A stretch of DNA of 64,000 nt, from the NCBI GenBank assembly GCA_047967505.1, contig CM106539.1, one strand, 5' to 3'. The notes below the pieces were generated by a model. That model saw only the letters and a program-made list of their open reading frames with translations, was not told the DNA's origin and ran no database searches. The first letter of the stretch is position 1, and each line of letters begins with the position of its first letter. A program made the position numbers and the translations under genes. Source of the DNA: Dipteris shenzhenensis (Eukaryota > Polypodiophyta > Polypodiopsida > Gleicheniales). Positions 1 to 10,600 of this stretch are shown piece by piece.

Positions 1-1
1 T

Positions 2-1945
2 TGGCTGGAATTTAAGCAAGTGTTCTCTTCTACTTGGCTTACTCCAACTTTTAAAGTTGAAGTACTTTCACACTGGCATGACTTGTCATACAAACTTTGC
101 AAGAATCTTGATGATTACACCTAGAGGTTTTGGGATTTTTTGCTGCCATTGAGCTCTTACAGGCATGTTTCTTTGAAAGAGCAAATAGAGTGGTACTGTT
201 GTGGGTTGCCTAGTGAGCTACGTGATTATTGCATCAAAACCAAGGTGGGTTCTATGACTCAATTAATTGAGAATGCAAGGACAGCATATGCATGGATGCA
301 GGAGAAGAATTTGGGCTTTATGGACAGCAAGAAAGAAGACAACAAACGGGCTGCCAAACACCAAGATAAGGACATCAAATCTGAAAATAAAAATTGTGGC
401 AAACGACCGTTTCAAAAGGGAGGCAAAGCCCAATTCAAAGCTGGTCAACGGCATGGACAGCCTAATAAACAGCCCTGTACCAAGTTATCTGATGAAGAAA
501 AAAAGTCACTCATGGAGCAAAACAAATGTTTTATATGCAAAGGAGAGGGACACCGCTCTTATGATTGCCCATTCAAGAAAAGAGACAGGTCAGATGATGA
601 TAAGAATGGTGATAAACAGGCTGATCGGAAGGGCAAAAAGCCTAAACCTTCCGCAGGACTTCTTCCAGATGTGATTGGGAGTTTGCCACATGCACATGAT
701 GAAGAGGAAATGAAAAAGACTGAAATGTGCAGAGCATGGGGAAAAATCAGAAATCAGAATTGTTTGTTTTTCTTTGATTCTGGGGCAAAGGCAAATTTCA
801 TAACTCCTGATATGGCAGGAAGGCTTGGCATCAAGCCTGAGGAAATGGGGCCATCCGGCGTGTGTGATATGGCCAACCTTGAACTCAACACACCTGTCAC
901 TCCTATCATTGGCAAGTTGAGGATGCATATCCAGGGATATCAGGATGCAGAGGACTTCTACATTATGCCTTTGCCAGAGTGGGATGCTTTGCTTGGGATG
1001 CCTTGGATGTACAGGGTGGGGGCTGATGTGCAGATGAGAAACAAGAAGATTTCTTTAACTTATAGAGGCAAAAATCATGTACTTGATGTAAAGTTGAAAG
1101 GGGAGTCCATCCCTGTCGTTTCAGCTTCTTGTATTTTCAATGTAATAAAGCGTAATATTTCAGCATACTTGATTTTTGTCAAAGAGGACAGCCAACCAGT
1201 TCAGGAAGGCTCTACTCTTTCTGCTTTAGATAGAGAAAGGGTTGCTTTTATTTCAGATTTTCAGGATCGTTTCTCAGATGCACTTCCTCAAGAATTACCG
1301 CCCAAGAGGCCCGAGGATCATCAAATTGATATAATTCCAGGAAGCTCACCGCCTAATATACCTCCCTATCGTGTCAATAAGGCACAACAAGAAGAGATAA
1401 TGTCACAAGTGAAGGAACTCTTGGAAAAGGAATTAACACAGCCAAGTAATTCTCCTTACTGTTCCCTTGTGTTGCTTGTACAAAAGAAGGATGGCAGTTG
1501 GAGAATGTGTATTGATTATAGGGCTTTGAATAAAGTCACAATTAAGAACCGTTTTCCAATTCCACGCATTGATGATATATTGGATTGGTTGGAAGGTTCC
1601 TCAATGTTCAGTCGTATTGACCTTACAAGTGGATACCATCAGATAAGGATACGGCCTGAAGATGTCTACAAGACTGCTTTCCGCACTTCATTTGGCTTAT
1701 ATGAGTTTCTTGTGATGCCTTTTGGTTTGACTAATGCACCTGCCACTTTCAATAGAATGATGGACAGAGTTTTTAGAGCACACAGAAAGTTTGTGGGCAC
1801 TTTCTTCGATGACATCATTGTGTTCTGTAAAAATGAGCAGGAGCATAGGAAACACCTCACTATTGTGTTTCAAGAGTTGAAAAGACACAAGCTATTAATA
1901 AACACCAAGAAAAGTGAGTTCTTTATGCATGAGATTCATTTTCTC
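2..1945 (+). pseudogene. gypsy gag-protease-reverse transcriptase polyprotein, broken
   Basis: Reading frame 2 is open from the window edge except for an in-frame TAG at 122-124. From the Met at 140 it runs uninterrupted to the copia junction. Counting from that Met, a CCHC knuckle (CFICKGEGHRSYDC) lies at residues 130-143 (527-568). The retropepsin motif DSGA is at 213-216. RT runs from about 405 to 600, with LVQKKDGSWRMCIDYR, the IDLTSGYHQIRI block, PFGLTNAPATF and the catalytic FFDD at 555-558. The RT is cut just after the thumb-proximal block, where a gypsy RT would normally continue into RNase H. The long stretch without stops suggests fairly recent insertion, but the product could not replicate because RNase H and the integrase core are missing. 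Confidence 0.9.
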
Positions 1946-2047
1946 ACACAGCCAGATATTTCTTATGCAGTAAGTTCACTAGCACAGTTTATGGCAAATC
2001 CAAAACAATCTCACTGGAATGTAGTTAAAACAATCTTGAGATACATT
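1944..2047 (+). repeat. Ty1/copia RT-RNase H connection fragment, copy 1
   Basis: The frame switches from gypsy RT into a segment starting TQPDISYAVSSLAQFM and ending near ILRYIRGT. This is the conserved block between copia RT and RNase H (usually TRPDI..AV...SQFM..P...H). It is fused in frame to the gypsy RT, so the open frame continues to the TGA at 2063-2065. A near-identical copy begins 164 bp downstream. Confidence 0.85.
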
Positions 2048-2107
2048 AGAGGTACAAGACAGTGACAATGACTATGCCTGAGATCATGAGACCAGGAGAT
2101 CCATACA

Positions 2108-2211
2108 TCACACAGCCAGATATTTCTTATGCAGTAAGTTCACTAGCACAGTTTATGGCAAATCCAAAACAATCTCATTGGAATGCAGCCAAAACAATCT
2201 TGAGATACATT
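2108..2211 (+). repeat. Ty1/copia fragment, copy 2
   Basis: This 104-bp stretch aligns without gaps to 1944-2047 with four mismatches by eye, about 96% identity. The two copies are separated by 60 bp. The pair could be a local duplication or the trace of template switching during reverse transcription. Confidence 0.85.
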
Positions 2212-2218
2212 TCATTAA

Positions 2219-2440
2219 GAAAGGGACATTAAAAAGAAGCTTTTATGCCCAGATACGGCACCATACTTTCCTCCCTTAGATGAGAATGAAGATGGTAACA
2301 TCCCAAGTGATGTTGTGCTCAAGCATAGGGAGAAGGAAAGGATCAGTAGAGATCATAATCTCAGCAAGCCAGTCTACGCGAAAGAGAAGAGCAATACGTT
2401 GTTGAAAGAAGATCTTGCGGCTCAATATGACATGAACTAA
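2219..2440 (+). CDS. unassigned charged open frame inside the deleted gypsy element
   Basis: About 73 codons are open from 2219 to the TAA at 2438-2440, with no in-frame Met near the start. The translation is rich in Lys, Glu and Asp, with a DTAPYFPPLDENED stretch and later HREKERISRDHN and KEKSNTLLKED. I do not recognise it as gag, protease, RT, RNase H or integrase. It sits between the second copia fragment and the chromodomain end. It may be captured host sequence, a fragment of another element, or chance. Function unknown. Confidence 0.3.
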   Translation, partial: ERDIKKKLLCPDTAPYFPPLDENEDGNIPSDVVLKHREKERISRDHNLSKPVYAKEKSNTLLKEDLAAQYDMN

Positions 2441-2581
2441 TATATATCAAGGAGCTTGAAGGGGCTGATTGGGCCGGATGGGTAGGTTTCGAGAAAACAT
2501 TGCACCTCCTTCATAGATGCCTTTACACTTAGCTTAAAACACTCTACAAACTATCATTAAACACAGAGGCCTATAACTTTC

Positions 2582-3232
2582 GATAAGCACCGCAGGGAAT
2601 TGGTATTCACAGAAGGTGATTGGGTTTTGCTGCATTTTCAGAAGGCAAGGCTGAAAAATAAGAAAGGCAAGGAAAGGTTGTACACAAAGCTGAACATGCG
2701 TTACTATGGTCCTTTCCAGGTTTCTGAAAAGATAAACAAGGTAGCTTACAGGCTGAAGTTGCCTCCGCATTGGAAGATACATAATGCCTTTCATGTGAGC
2801 TTATTAAAGCAATATCATCGAGATATTCCCGAGGATTTACCTGATGAGGTGCAGCCTGAAGTGGAAGAATATGATGAACTTCTTGTCGCAGAGCAGATTC
2901 TGGCACACATGGATAGAAAGCTCAAGGGTAAAGTTATCCGTCGCTACTTGGTAAATTTTCAAAATTACCCATCACTTGATGCGAAATGGATGGAGGAAGG
3001 TGAACTGGCAGATTCACCTGGGATATTTGATGCTTTCCAATTAGAGCCGACTGCGGTCCAGGCTCCTACAAGTAGTTCAGCAGAGCGAGCGTCTGGAGCA
3101 TTACCTGGTGTTCGAGAGGGGGTAGCACCTCCACTCCCTCAGTACAGACGGGCTCACTGTGATTTCATGAGGTCGCTTGATGACACTGTATGTTTCATCC
3201 GAGATACTGAGCTGACAGTATTTCTGCTATGA
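2582..3232 (+). pseudogene. gypsy integrase C-terminal domain plus chromodomain, fragment
   Basis: Homology resumes at about 2582, just before the Met at 2600. The pattern is typical of the end of a chromovirus integrase: EGDWVLLHFQKARL, then RYYGPFQV (the GPY/F module), then the block beginning [17 protein letters not shown]. The segment from about residue 91 of the 2600 frame (YDELLVAEQILAHM... VNFQNYPSLDAKWMEEGEL) is a chromodomain. It ends with a Ser/Ala/Pro-rich tail and a TGA at about 3230-3232. The integrase zinc-binding and DDE core that should precede it are missing. Confidence 0.9.
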
Positions 3233-3439
3233 GACTTCATGATATTGATGCATCTTGACTATTGATCGCTGAGCATCACATAGATTTTGAGCAGTGTATA
3301 TGGATGGATGCATGCCTCTCCTAGCCATATTTTCACTGTCTCTGTATACTATAGCTGCGGCTTTCTTGTATACTCTTTTATGCTATATTTCATGCTCGCT
3401 CCTGTGTTTTGGGGCAGCAAAACTGTGGTTTGCTGTTTC

Positions 3440-3449
3440 AAGAGGGGTA
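3440..3449 (+). other. polypurine tract of the chromovirus
   Basis: A purine run (AAGAGGGGTA) lies immediately before a TGTCACGG start. This is the usual arrangement for plus-strand priming at the edge of a 3' LTR. Confidence 0.6.
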
Positions 3450-5340
3450 TGTCACGGGGGCGTGAAATTCTAAGTACTTTAATGTACTACAAGACCGTGA
3501 CAACTTTGGTTTTAAAAGTCCAAGCGTGGGCTTAATAATGTGTAATTAAACGCGGCATGGTGCCTAGCACATAAGCGTAATTAATCCCTAGGTCCAAAGG
3601 CATTCCAAGGTATTAAAAGAGTGGTTGTTGGGAAATGATGATATGGCATTTTTAATGGGCCCCCTAGAGGGCCATGTACCTTCAGTGGCCCCCCTAGAGT
3701 GCCTTCTACATGCTTCTTTGCCATTCCTGGACCTTCCTGGGCCTTCTAAACTTCACATGTGGTTTTCTCTCTCATCTTCCCCCTTTGTTGAGATTTTGGA
3801 CTGGTTTTTCAGCCTCCTTCAGCTGAATTCCGTTTTTCTTCATAACTCCTCACCCGTTTGGATTCCTCGACTTTCGTTTGGCCCTCTGCCTCCCCCTCTG
3901 CCTCCCCTTCGTAGTGATATGCTTTTTCCTCTGTGCGTTTGGTAGAACGGGCAGAGCTGAGCACTTCTTTTGCTGGTCGAATTTGCAAAAGTGGCTTTTT
4001 TTTCTGGACCTTTTTGCTTCTACTGTCTCCTGGGCCTCTCCTCTTGCAAAGCTACAGCTTTCTATTGAATTTTGAGTGGTCCCACGCGCTGGTTGACTGG
4101 TTTTTCTCAGTTTTGGAGGACTTTCCGGCGATGAAACTTCTCCAAAACCTTCTCAATGCATTCCTCTCTGAAGCACGCTTCTTTTGAGCCCAAGAACTCC
4201 CACTTCTTCGCGACAGAAGTGCTTCTTTTCACATTTTTCAGTGGAATTCTTGCCGGTCGGCTCTTGTAAATGCTCTTTCTTCATGCCTTTGCACTCCTCT
4301 TTGGCTGAGAATGCAATTGGGCATTGGCTACTATGTCCTCCTGGCAATTGAGGACTTGGTTCGAGTTTTCAGGGCTTGGTGAGTTGTGATTTTGCTACTG
4401 CAATTTCTTTTTGCCATAAGCTATCGGTTGGCCTCGTGTGCCGCCTCTTTCTTGGCTCACAGGTGCCCAGGCAGTGCTACATGAGTCATTCTTTGGTTGG
4501 GTACTTTGCTGATTTTATTTTGGAGCTTTGAAAAGCTTTGTGAATGCCATTTGGAAACCACTCAAAGAGAGTGCAGCTGGGGTGCAGTGTGATTGTATCT
4601 GGACAGCCAATGGAATTACACTTGGAAAAGAGAATGCCTTTGGGTTGAGCCTATGGGTTAAGTGCACTTATGTGATGGTGTTCTATGCTTGAAAGCCTTG
4701 CGAAGGCTTAGTGAATTGGGGCTGCGTGCTCAGTTGCAGGGAAGGTCTCCCAGATGCAACTTGTAATCATTTCACTGTGAAATATAAAGAAATACCGAAA
4801 GGGGCGCCACGGTGTTTGGGGCCAATCGGGTGCACTTGTCTATGTTTGTTAAGCAGGGGCATTCTAGCCTCCATCCCTTTTTCAGTGGTTTTGTTTGTGA
4901 ACAAATGGGTAAATGCCAAATGGTGATCATGCAATGGTTAATGGTTGTGATATATGCTTTGTGAGCTGTAAATAAGTGCTGAAGTGATTAAAGGTTTAGT
5001 TCCACTGCCCTTTGAGTGATTAGAGGCCGGTTTCAGCAGTGATCTACCATCTAAGGTTGCTCAGCATGAGTGCCCTCCATAGTGGGTGCACCCATTGGTG
5101 GCACAGATGTTTCTAGTCGGCCCAGATCTCCTACTACATATCTCCTACATCTCTGCATGAGTTTCTTGAGGCATTTTCTTCTATGCTTTAGGGGACGTTT
5201 CAATAGTTGGGGCAATAGATTGGTCAATAGATCTCTTTGCAAATTGGCCAACAATTCTACCAAGTTGCCGCACAGGCATTACCGAACATAGACGAGCAGC
5301 CTATATTCCAGCACGGGGATCAGGTGGACAGCCTAGGAGT
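3450..5340 (+). mobile_element. 3' LTR of the chromovirus (start supported, end uncertain)
   Basis: The LTR start TGTCACGG follows the polypurine tract. A TATA-like TATTAAAAG is at about 3611. No protein homology is seen; the short frames here look like chance. The 3' boundary is a guess because the 5' LTR is not in the window for comparison. Confidence 0.45.
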
Positions 5341-7582
5341 GGAGAATCCCTAACATGTCTCAAAATACATGCTTTCAAGAGGATATTGAGAAAGGAGCAA
5401 TGTATGCAAAAACATAAACAAAAGTTTTACTAAATAGAAGTTGATGTTCTCCGTAATACGCTGACAATGACATAGCATAATTGAATGAAATGTGAGTACT
5501 GAGGGAAACACTTGTTGATATTTTTACCATTCCTTCCATGAAACTGTGGCTGTCATGTCAAGTTTCTAGGTGTTCCCATGTCGCAGTAACACACCTATTT
5601 ATACTATGTCCAAGATGTTCCATAGATCAGGGATTTTGGAGGGGACTACAGGCTGCACTCGGTTGGAGAGAGGCTGAAATGCTGAGGGACTGAAAATGAG
5701 GAATGAGGGCTCCTTCCCTCTTCACTTAGTCCACCCTTCTGGGCTCCTACTCTAGGCTGAGACCGAGACCTAGCTAAACCCTAAGATGGAAACACTAGCC
5801 TACTGAGCTCTCCAGTGGATACCAATGAACAAGGACTGATCTAAGGCTTGAGAGACTGACCTAGCTTGTGCGTGACTGTCCTTGGATTAGGGCTCACAAA
5901 GGGTTCACGACATACTTCAAAATCACCTAGATTAGGGATCTACCAGCACTTGATGATGTAGGCAGGTGTACCTTGCACCCAATTGCAAGGGTGCATGTGA
6001 CATTTACGGAAATAGATGATTCATATAGAAGGGAGATACCCTTTCATTAATGTCCCTTTACTCAAGTTCCATCTTCCCATTTACACCTACCATTCAATGC
6101 ACCTTATTGCACCCTTCCCTTCCTATTGCCCTTAGGACCTAGACACGTGTGTGCACATTTTTATTAATAAAATGAGTGTCACATGTCCAAATTCGATGCC
6201 GTCTGAAGTAGTGGCTCCAGCTCGACTAGTCCTATCTACTAAGATGATCCACCGTCATAACAAATTGGTTGGTGTCCATCATAAATACAAATACATGTTA
6301 CACCATTGGCGTATAATATATAATAATGTTTTAACGTCTACTAATCACATATTATTACTCCTCTTGTCATGACACTCCCTCCTGCTTGAATGGGCAGAAG
6401 TCCTCTTCTGGATCCTCTCGTCTTGCCTGAACAATTGGACCTCCAATGGGGAAGAGCACTCTTGTGAGAGTACTTGTTTCTATTTTGACCTACATTCAAG
6501 GTGTGAGAGATGGTGGATGAATGCAAGGTGAATAGAGAGAATTGCTATGTGAGATTCACAATGAAAGGGAGATATCCTTTCATTAATGTCCCTTGAGATC
6601 ACTCAAGTTCCATCTTCCCATTTACACCTACCCTTTATGTGCCCTTGCCAATGCATCCCTATAGCTTCTAGGCTACATTCCTTGTAGAAATAATCGATCT
6701 TCCTACCATTTTGTTGTCCCATGCGACCTTTCTTGAAATTGTACTCTTTATAGTGGGCTCTTTGCAAATGCTGATCTACATGTTTACAAGTGGTTGAGGT
6801 CTACAAGAGCTAAAGAGCTTGTGGGTGTTGTTTGGTTTTTCCTTTTGAAGAAAGTGCCAGATCTATAGTATTGTGTCGGGGTTTCTATGGTACACTTTAA
6901 GTTGGTCTACTTCCGGATATGCACATGAATTTGGACATATAGTCATAGTCGTACCTAGCCATTATATGTACCTTGTGCGTGAGGTTCTTAGACATTATCC
7001 AATTCAAAACTCTGAAATTACCACATTGCATCTCCTTATTGTAGATGTTTGTTGAAAAAAAAGTAGGTTAACCCTAGTGGGTAAGTGGGTCCCATTCACA
7101 CCCCATTTGTGCTACAACACCCATGTAGATGACATTTTTATGGTTATTTGTCTTAATTTTTAACCCAAAACTTGTTTTTGTAACAATGCAAGTGCTACAC
7201 TACTTGAATTTGGCAGTGGTATCAAAGAATGACTACATCAACTCATGGCAAGTGTAATAGGGTCTTGAAGAGGTTGAATCCCTTTCTGAGCCCAAGTCAG
7301 GGGCTTTTGTGTTATTGGCTCATTTTTATTCTCAAACTATTTCAGTTCAGTTATAGCCCTTGAGCGTACACTAGCTACGTATAACCCCTCTTAGAATCCC
7401 CATGGATAGATAGCATATGCATTTCTGAAGCAAAAAAGTCGTAGCCCATCTAGAATGATGCTCCAAGTTTATTTTCTGGAACTTTTACACAATATTATTT
7501 GCTTCTAGTTGCAGTTGCCTTCATGGTTAGGCACTAATTTAACATTGATGACTTATACACTATGAAACTTTTTTGTTGGCAG
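5341..7582. other. non-coding stretch with one direct repeat pair; probably ClpB intron
   Basis: No gene is supported. A block containing GGGAGATA, CCTTTCATTAATGTCCCTT and CTCAAGTTCCATCTTCCC occurs at about 6028-6091 and again at about 6563-6635, roughly 535 bp apart. The stretch ends at a clean splice acceptor (TTGTTGGCAG), so it is at least partly intron. I looked for the preceding ClpB exon with the D1 Walker A motif and did not find it. Confidence 0.5.
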
Positions 7583-7637
7583 GCTGGCACAACGTATTGT
7601 GCAGGGAGATGTTCCTGAGGCTATAGCAAATAGAAAG
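7583..7637 (+). CDS. CLPB3: ClpB exon (D1, after Walker A helix)
   Basis: This 55-bp exon encodes [18 protein letters not shown] after one base that completes a Gly codon. It lies between the acceptor TTGTTGGCAG and the donor AAG/GTTTGA, which is not a consensus donor after GT. The residues match the ClpB segment just after D1 Walker A. The next exon begins in phase 0 with IVSLDMG. The flanking downstream intron is about 9.4 kb. Confidence 0.85.
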
Positions 7638-10600
7638 GTTTGAGATTTATTTTTTTCAATGGTCGTCATATGTTTTGTATCTTTGTGTTCTGTGATGGTA
7701 TCTGTAAAGTATATTGTATTATCTCAGCCTCCTCTCCATGTGTATAGTAACTGTGTACATGTCATAAGTTTGGATTTGCCAAGCCTTCTCTCGACCATTA
7801 TGTTGACTTCTATGTGCCTCTAGTGTTAGCAAGTTTGACTTTGTGTACATACCATGAATTAATTTATATAAAGAGTTGCAGGCTTGTAATACAGAACTCT
7901 GCTCCCTTTCCTCCTTCATTAGCCAAAGCTGTAACTGCTTTAGATAGATTGATTGAACACATCTTTACTCCATAAATAAATACCTTGACTGAATATATTT
8001 TGAGTCTATAAAAGAAGATGACATAATATTGGAAGGTGTTGCAGAGAAGATGAATGCAAAAAAAGAGGGAAAGATCAGGCAGCTTTCCTCGATGAAGCTC
8101 TCACAATTACAAAGGCATTGGAGTGTCATTGACCCATCTGTGAGCCCCCAAATAAGGACGACATGGGGTCAGGGCACTCTAGGGTGTAGGCGTACCTGGA
8201 TAGGACAGGTTGGCATCATCTGGAACAGGTTCGGAGGATCAGCAGCACCAGGAACCGCCTCAAGAACTGCCTGTTGACACATGGCAGGTTCTGGATGGAA
8301 CACAGGATCTGTACCAAGGTTCATGGCCTGGAACAGACCCACAATCTTTGTGACAGCCTGCATGGCTTATATCAGCAGGTGGAGCAGAGAAAAACAGCAC
8401 GGGATGACCAGAACCAGGTGGGGATCTGCTGCAGTTTTGGGCAGATTCAAAGTGGAAATCAGGGCAGATCTGGTTGGGACAGATCTGCTGGTGCAGATCG
8501 GTTTTCCTACACACCAGGTTGGCTGACTTGGGTCTGTTCACTGCCTATAAAAGGGCTGGCATTTTAGCCAGCCGCCTCATACAAACTGAAGCCTCTTCAA
8601 GGCCCCGTGACAGCATAGTCTGTGGCTAGTTTTCCTTATGTAGTTATCACTACTTGCAGTCTCCTAGATTGCGAGTATCCTGGCTGGTGGTTTACTGCTC
8701 TGTCTGAGTAGATTTTGCCCACGTGTTGTGGACGAATAAACTGAGTTCTACTCTTTCTATTTGCTGTGTATTCTTTGAGTTGTTTCAGTAAGTGTTTGTT
8801 GTGATCCTGAGGGAGATTCTTGAGAGATTAGCTGAGAGATCTAAGGTGCTTCTGCTCAGTTAGGGGTTGCTGTCCAAACAGCCCCATATTCTAACAAAAG
8901 GGACAGCATGCACGATGAGTGTAAAAGAGATGCGAGATTAAACAAGTCTAGACCTATCTAGGGCAAAATTAGGGTTTTGAATCCGAAATGACACATGCCA
9001 AGACATTTTTAAATCATCCCGTTGTGAGCAAAATGGAAGCTGGAGTGCAAGGGGAGGAGGATGGAACCTGTAGTGTGATTGCAGCAACAAAAAATGAGAA
9101 ACTACACTAGGGTAATCATAGAGACAAAGGCTAGGATGGACTCTAAGTAGGGTTAAGTAGGGTCAAAACATGTGTGATGACTGAATCGCCCACAAACTCA
9201 AACCACTGACCGTGGTTAGGAAGTTCAAAAACCTTATGAAGGGAAAAAGTGCTCCTAATCCTTATTACATTGCATTGCCTTAGAGATTAATATTTCTAAC
9301 AATCCCTTGCGGTGACTATGTCAAAATGTACAAGAATAATATCAATCACCAAATAGATAGAAGTTCAAAGCTCTATCAAAAGATTCAAACTTTTCACGAT
9401 GAAGAGATTTGCCACATTTTGATGTGGAGGGCAAAAGACCTAGCTGATCTCCCTTGCATGTAGTCGCTTCCTGATATAATGATAATGTATCTCTATTGTT
9501 CTGGCTGAAGGACCTCCTCCAGGTCATCCACTTATGGTGGATCCTTTGTTACTGGCTCTGTAGGCTCCGATCCCTGATATTTCTTTAAGAGGCTCACATG
9601 AAAAGCATTGTGAATCCTCCAATGCTCTAGTAGTGCCAACCTGTATGTAACCTTATTAATCTCATCTATAACCTTGAAAGAGCCATAATATCTGGGAGAC
9701 AACTTTGCATACACTTTTCCCCGCCTTTAATTTTGCGAAGCCTAGCTTTCTCGAACTTTAAAAGCACCCAATCCCCTTCCAACAATGTAGAATTTGCTAC
9801 CTCACTTTGATAATCTACCTGGGGATGGAAAGAAGAAGAAAAATTCAGATTCGTTCCCATATTGTCGAAGAGAGCTCTCTAGAATAGATTGGTCATTTTG
9901 GGATCTCGGTCACTAACAATGGACTTCGGCATACCATGGTGCTTAAAGATCGGTGCCATGAAAAGCTTAGCCATATGATTTGCCTTTATAGTTTTGTGTA
10001 CCGGAATGAAATGAGCTTGCTTGCTGAATCTATCAATGATAGTCCAAATCCCATCATTCCCTGACTTTGATCTTGGCAGATCAAAAATAAAGTCCATTGC
10101 GATACTTTCCCATAGTGCTTGAGGCACGGGAAGAGGCATAAGTAGGCCAGGTGCCTTCCATCTGTCATATTTGACTGTCATATTTGACCTTCTGACAGGT
10201 TAGGCATTCTGTAACAAACTGATGTATATCTTTTCGCATCGCTGGCCAAAAGAAATACCTCTCTAATGCTTGAGTTGTTGCTGTAATTCCTCTCTGCCCA
10301 GCATAGGGAGGTGCATGGCATTCCTCCAAAATCTTTGGAGATACGGTCTGAGCGCAAGGCAACAGTTTCCTTGGCAGATAAGGTTCAAACAGATCAAACA
10401 GCATCAAATTGATGGGAACCCGTATTGTGCTGCCTATTCGTTGATCTACGTGAAAGTGTGATCGGCATGGCAAATTGAGGGAGTGGGAATGAGGAATCAG
10501 ATACGCAGGCGATGGCGTGGGCACTTGTTGACTGGTAGGCCTGGGCCTCATGACAGTGACCAGCGTCGTCAACGAATTCGGAAGGCAAGGGGTAACGTGA

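Larger units (their letters stand above)
1..3449 (+). mobile_element. Ty3/gypsy chromovirus, internally deleted (5' end outside window)
   Basis: The internal region of a chromodomain-bearing Ty3/gypsy retrotransposon enters the window inside gag. The order is gag, CCHC knuckle, retropepsin, reverse transcriptase, then a break at about 1945, and then the integrase C-terminus plus chromodomain from about 2582, a polypurine tract and the 3' LTR start. RNase H and the integrase catalytic core are absent. In their place are two copies of a Ty1/copia fragment and an unassigned open frame. The 5' LTR and primer-binding site must lie upstream of the window. Chromodomains typically direct such integrases to heterochromatin (family knowledge). 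The element lies upstream of the first visible ClpB exon and may sit in an earlier ClpB intron, which is inference because the 5' ClpB exons are not in the window. Confidence 0.9.
8037..8896 (+). mobile_element. probable solo LTR in ClpB intron
   Basis: The 860-bp segment starts TGTTGCAG and ends TCTAACA (TGTT...AACA). It is flanked by GAAGG on the left (8032-8036) and AAAGG on the right (8897-8901), a 5-bp target-site duplication with one mismatch. It carries a TATA box, CTATAAAAG at 8545-8553, and AATAAA at 8735-8740, in LTR order. No primer-binding site or coding sequence follows, so recombination to a solo LTR is the simplest reading. Its orientation matches ClpB transcription, so it could supply an internal promoter or a premature poly(A) site. 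Confidence 0.65.

Noticed and set aside
3287-4350. Short + strand frames (82-106 codons) after the chromodomain
   Set aside because: They lie within the LTR, show no homology, and have composition like non-coding DNA.
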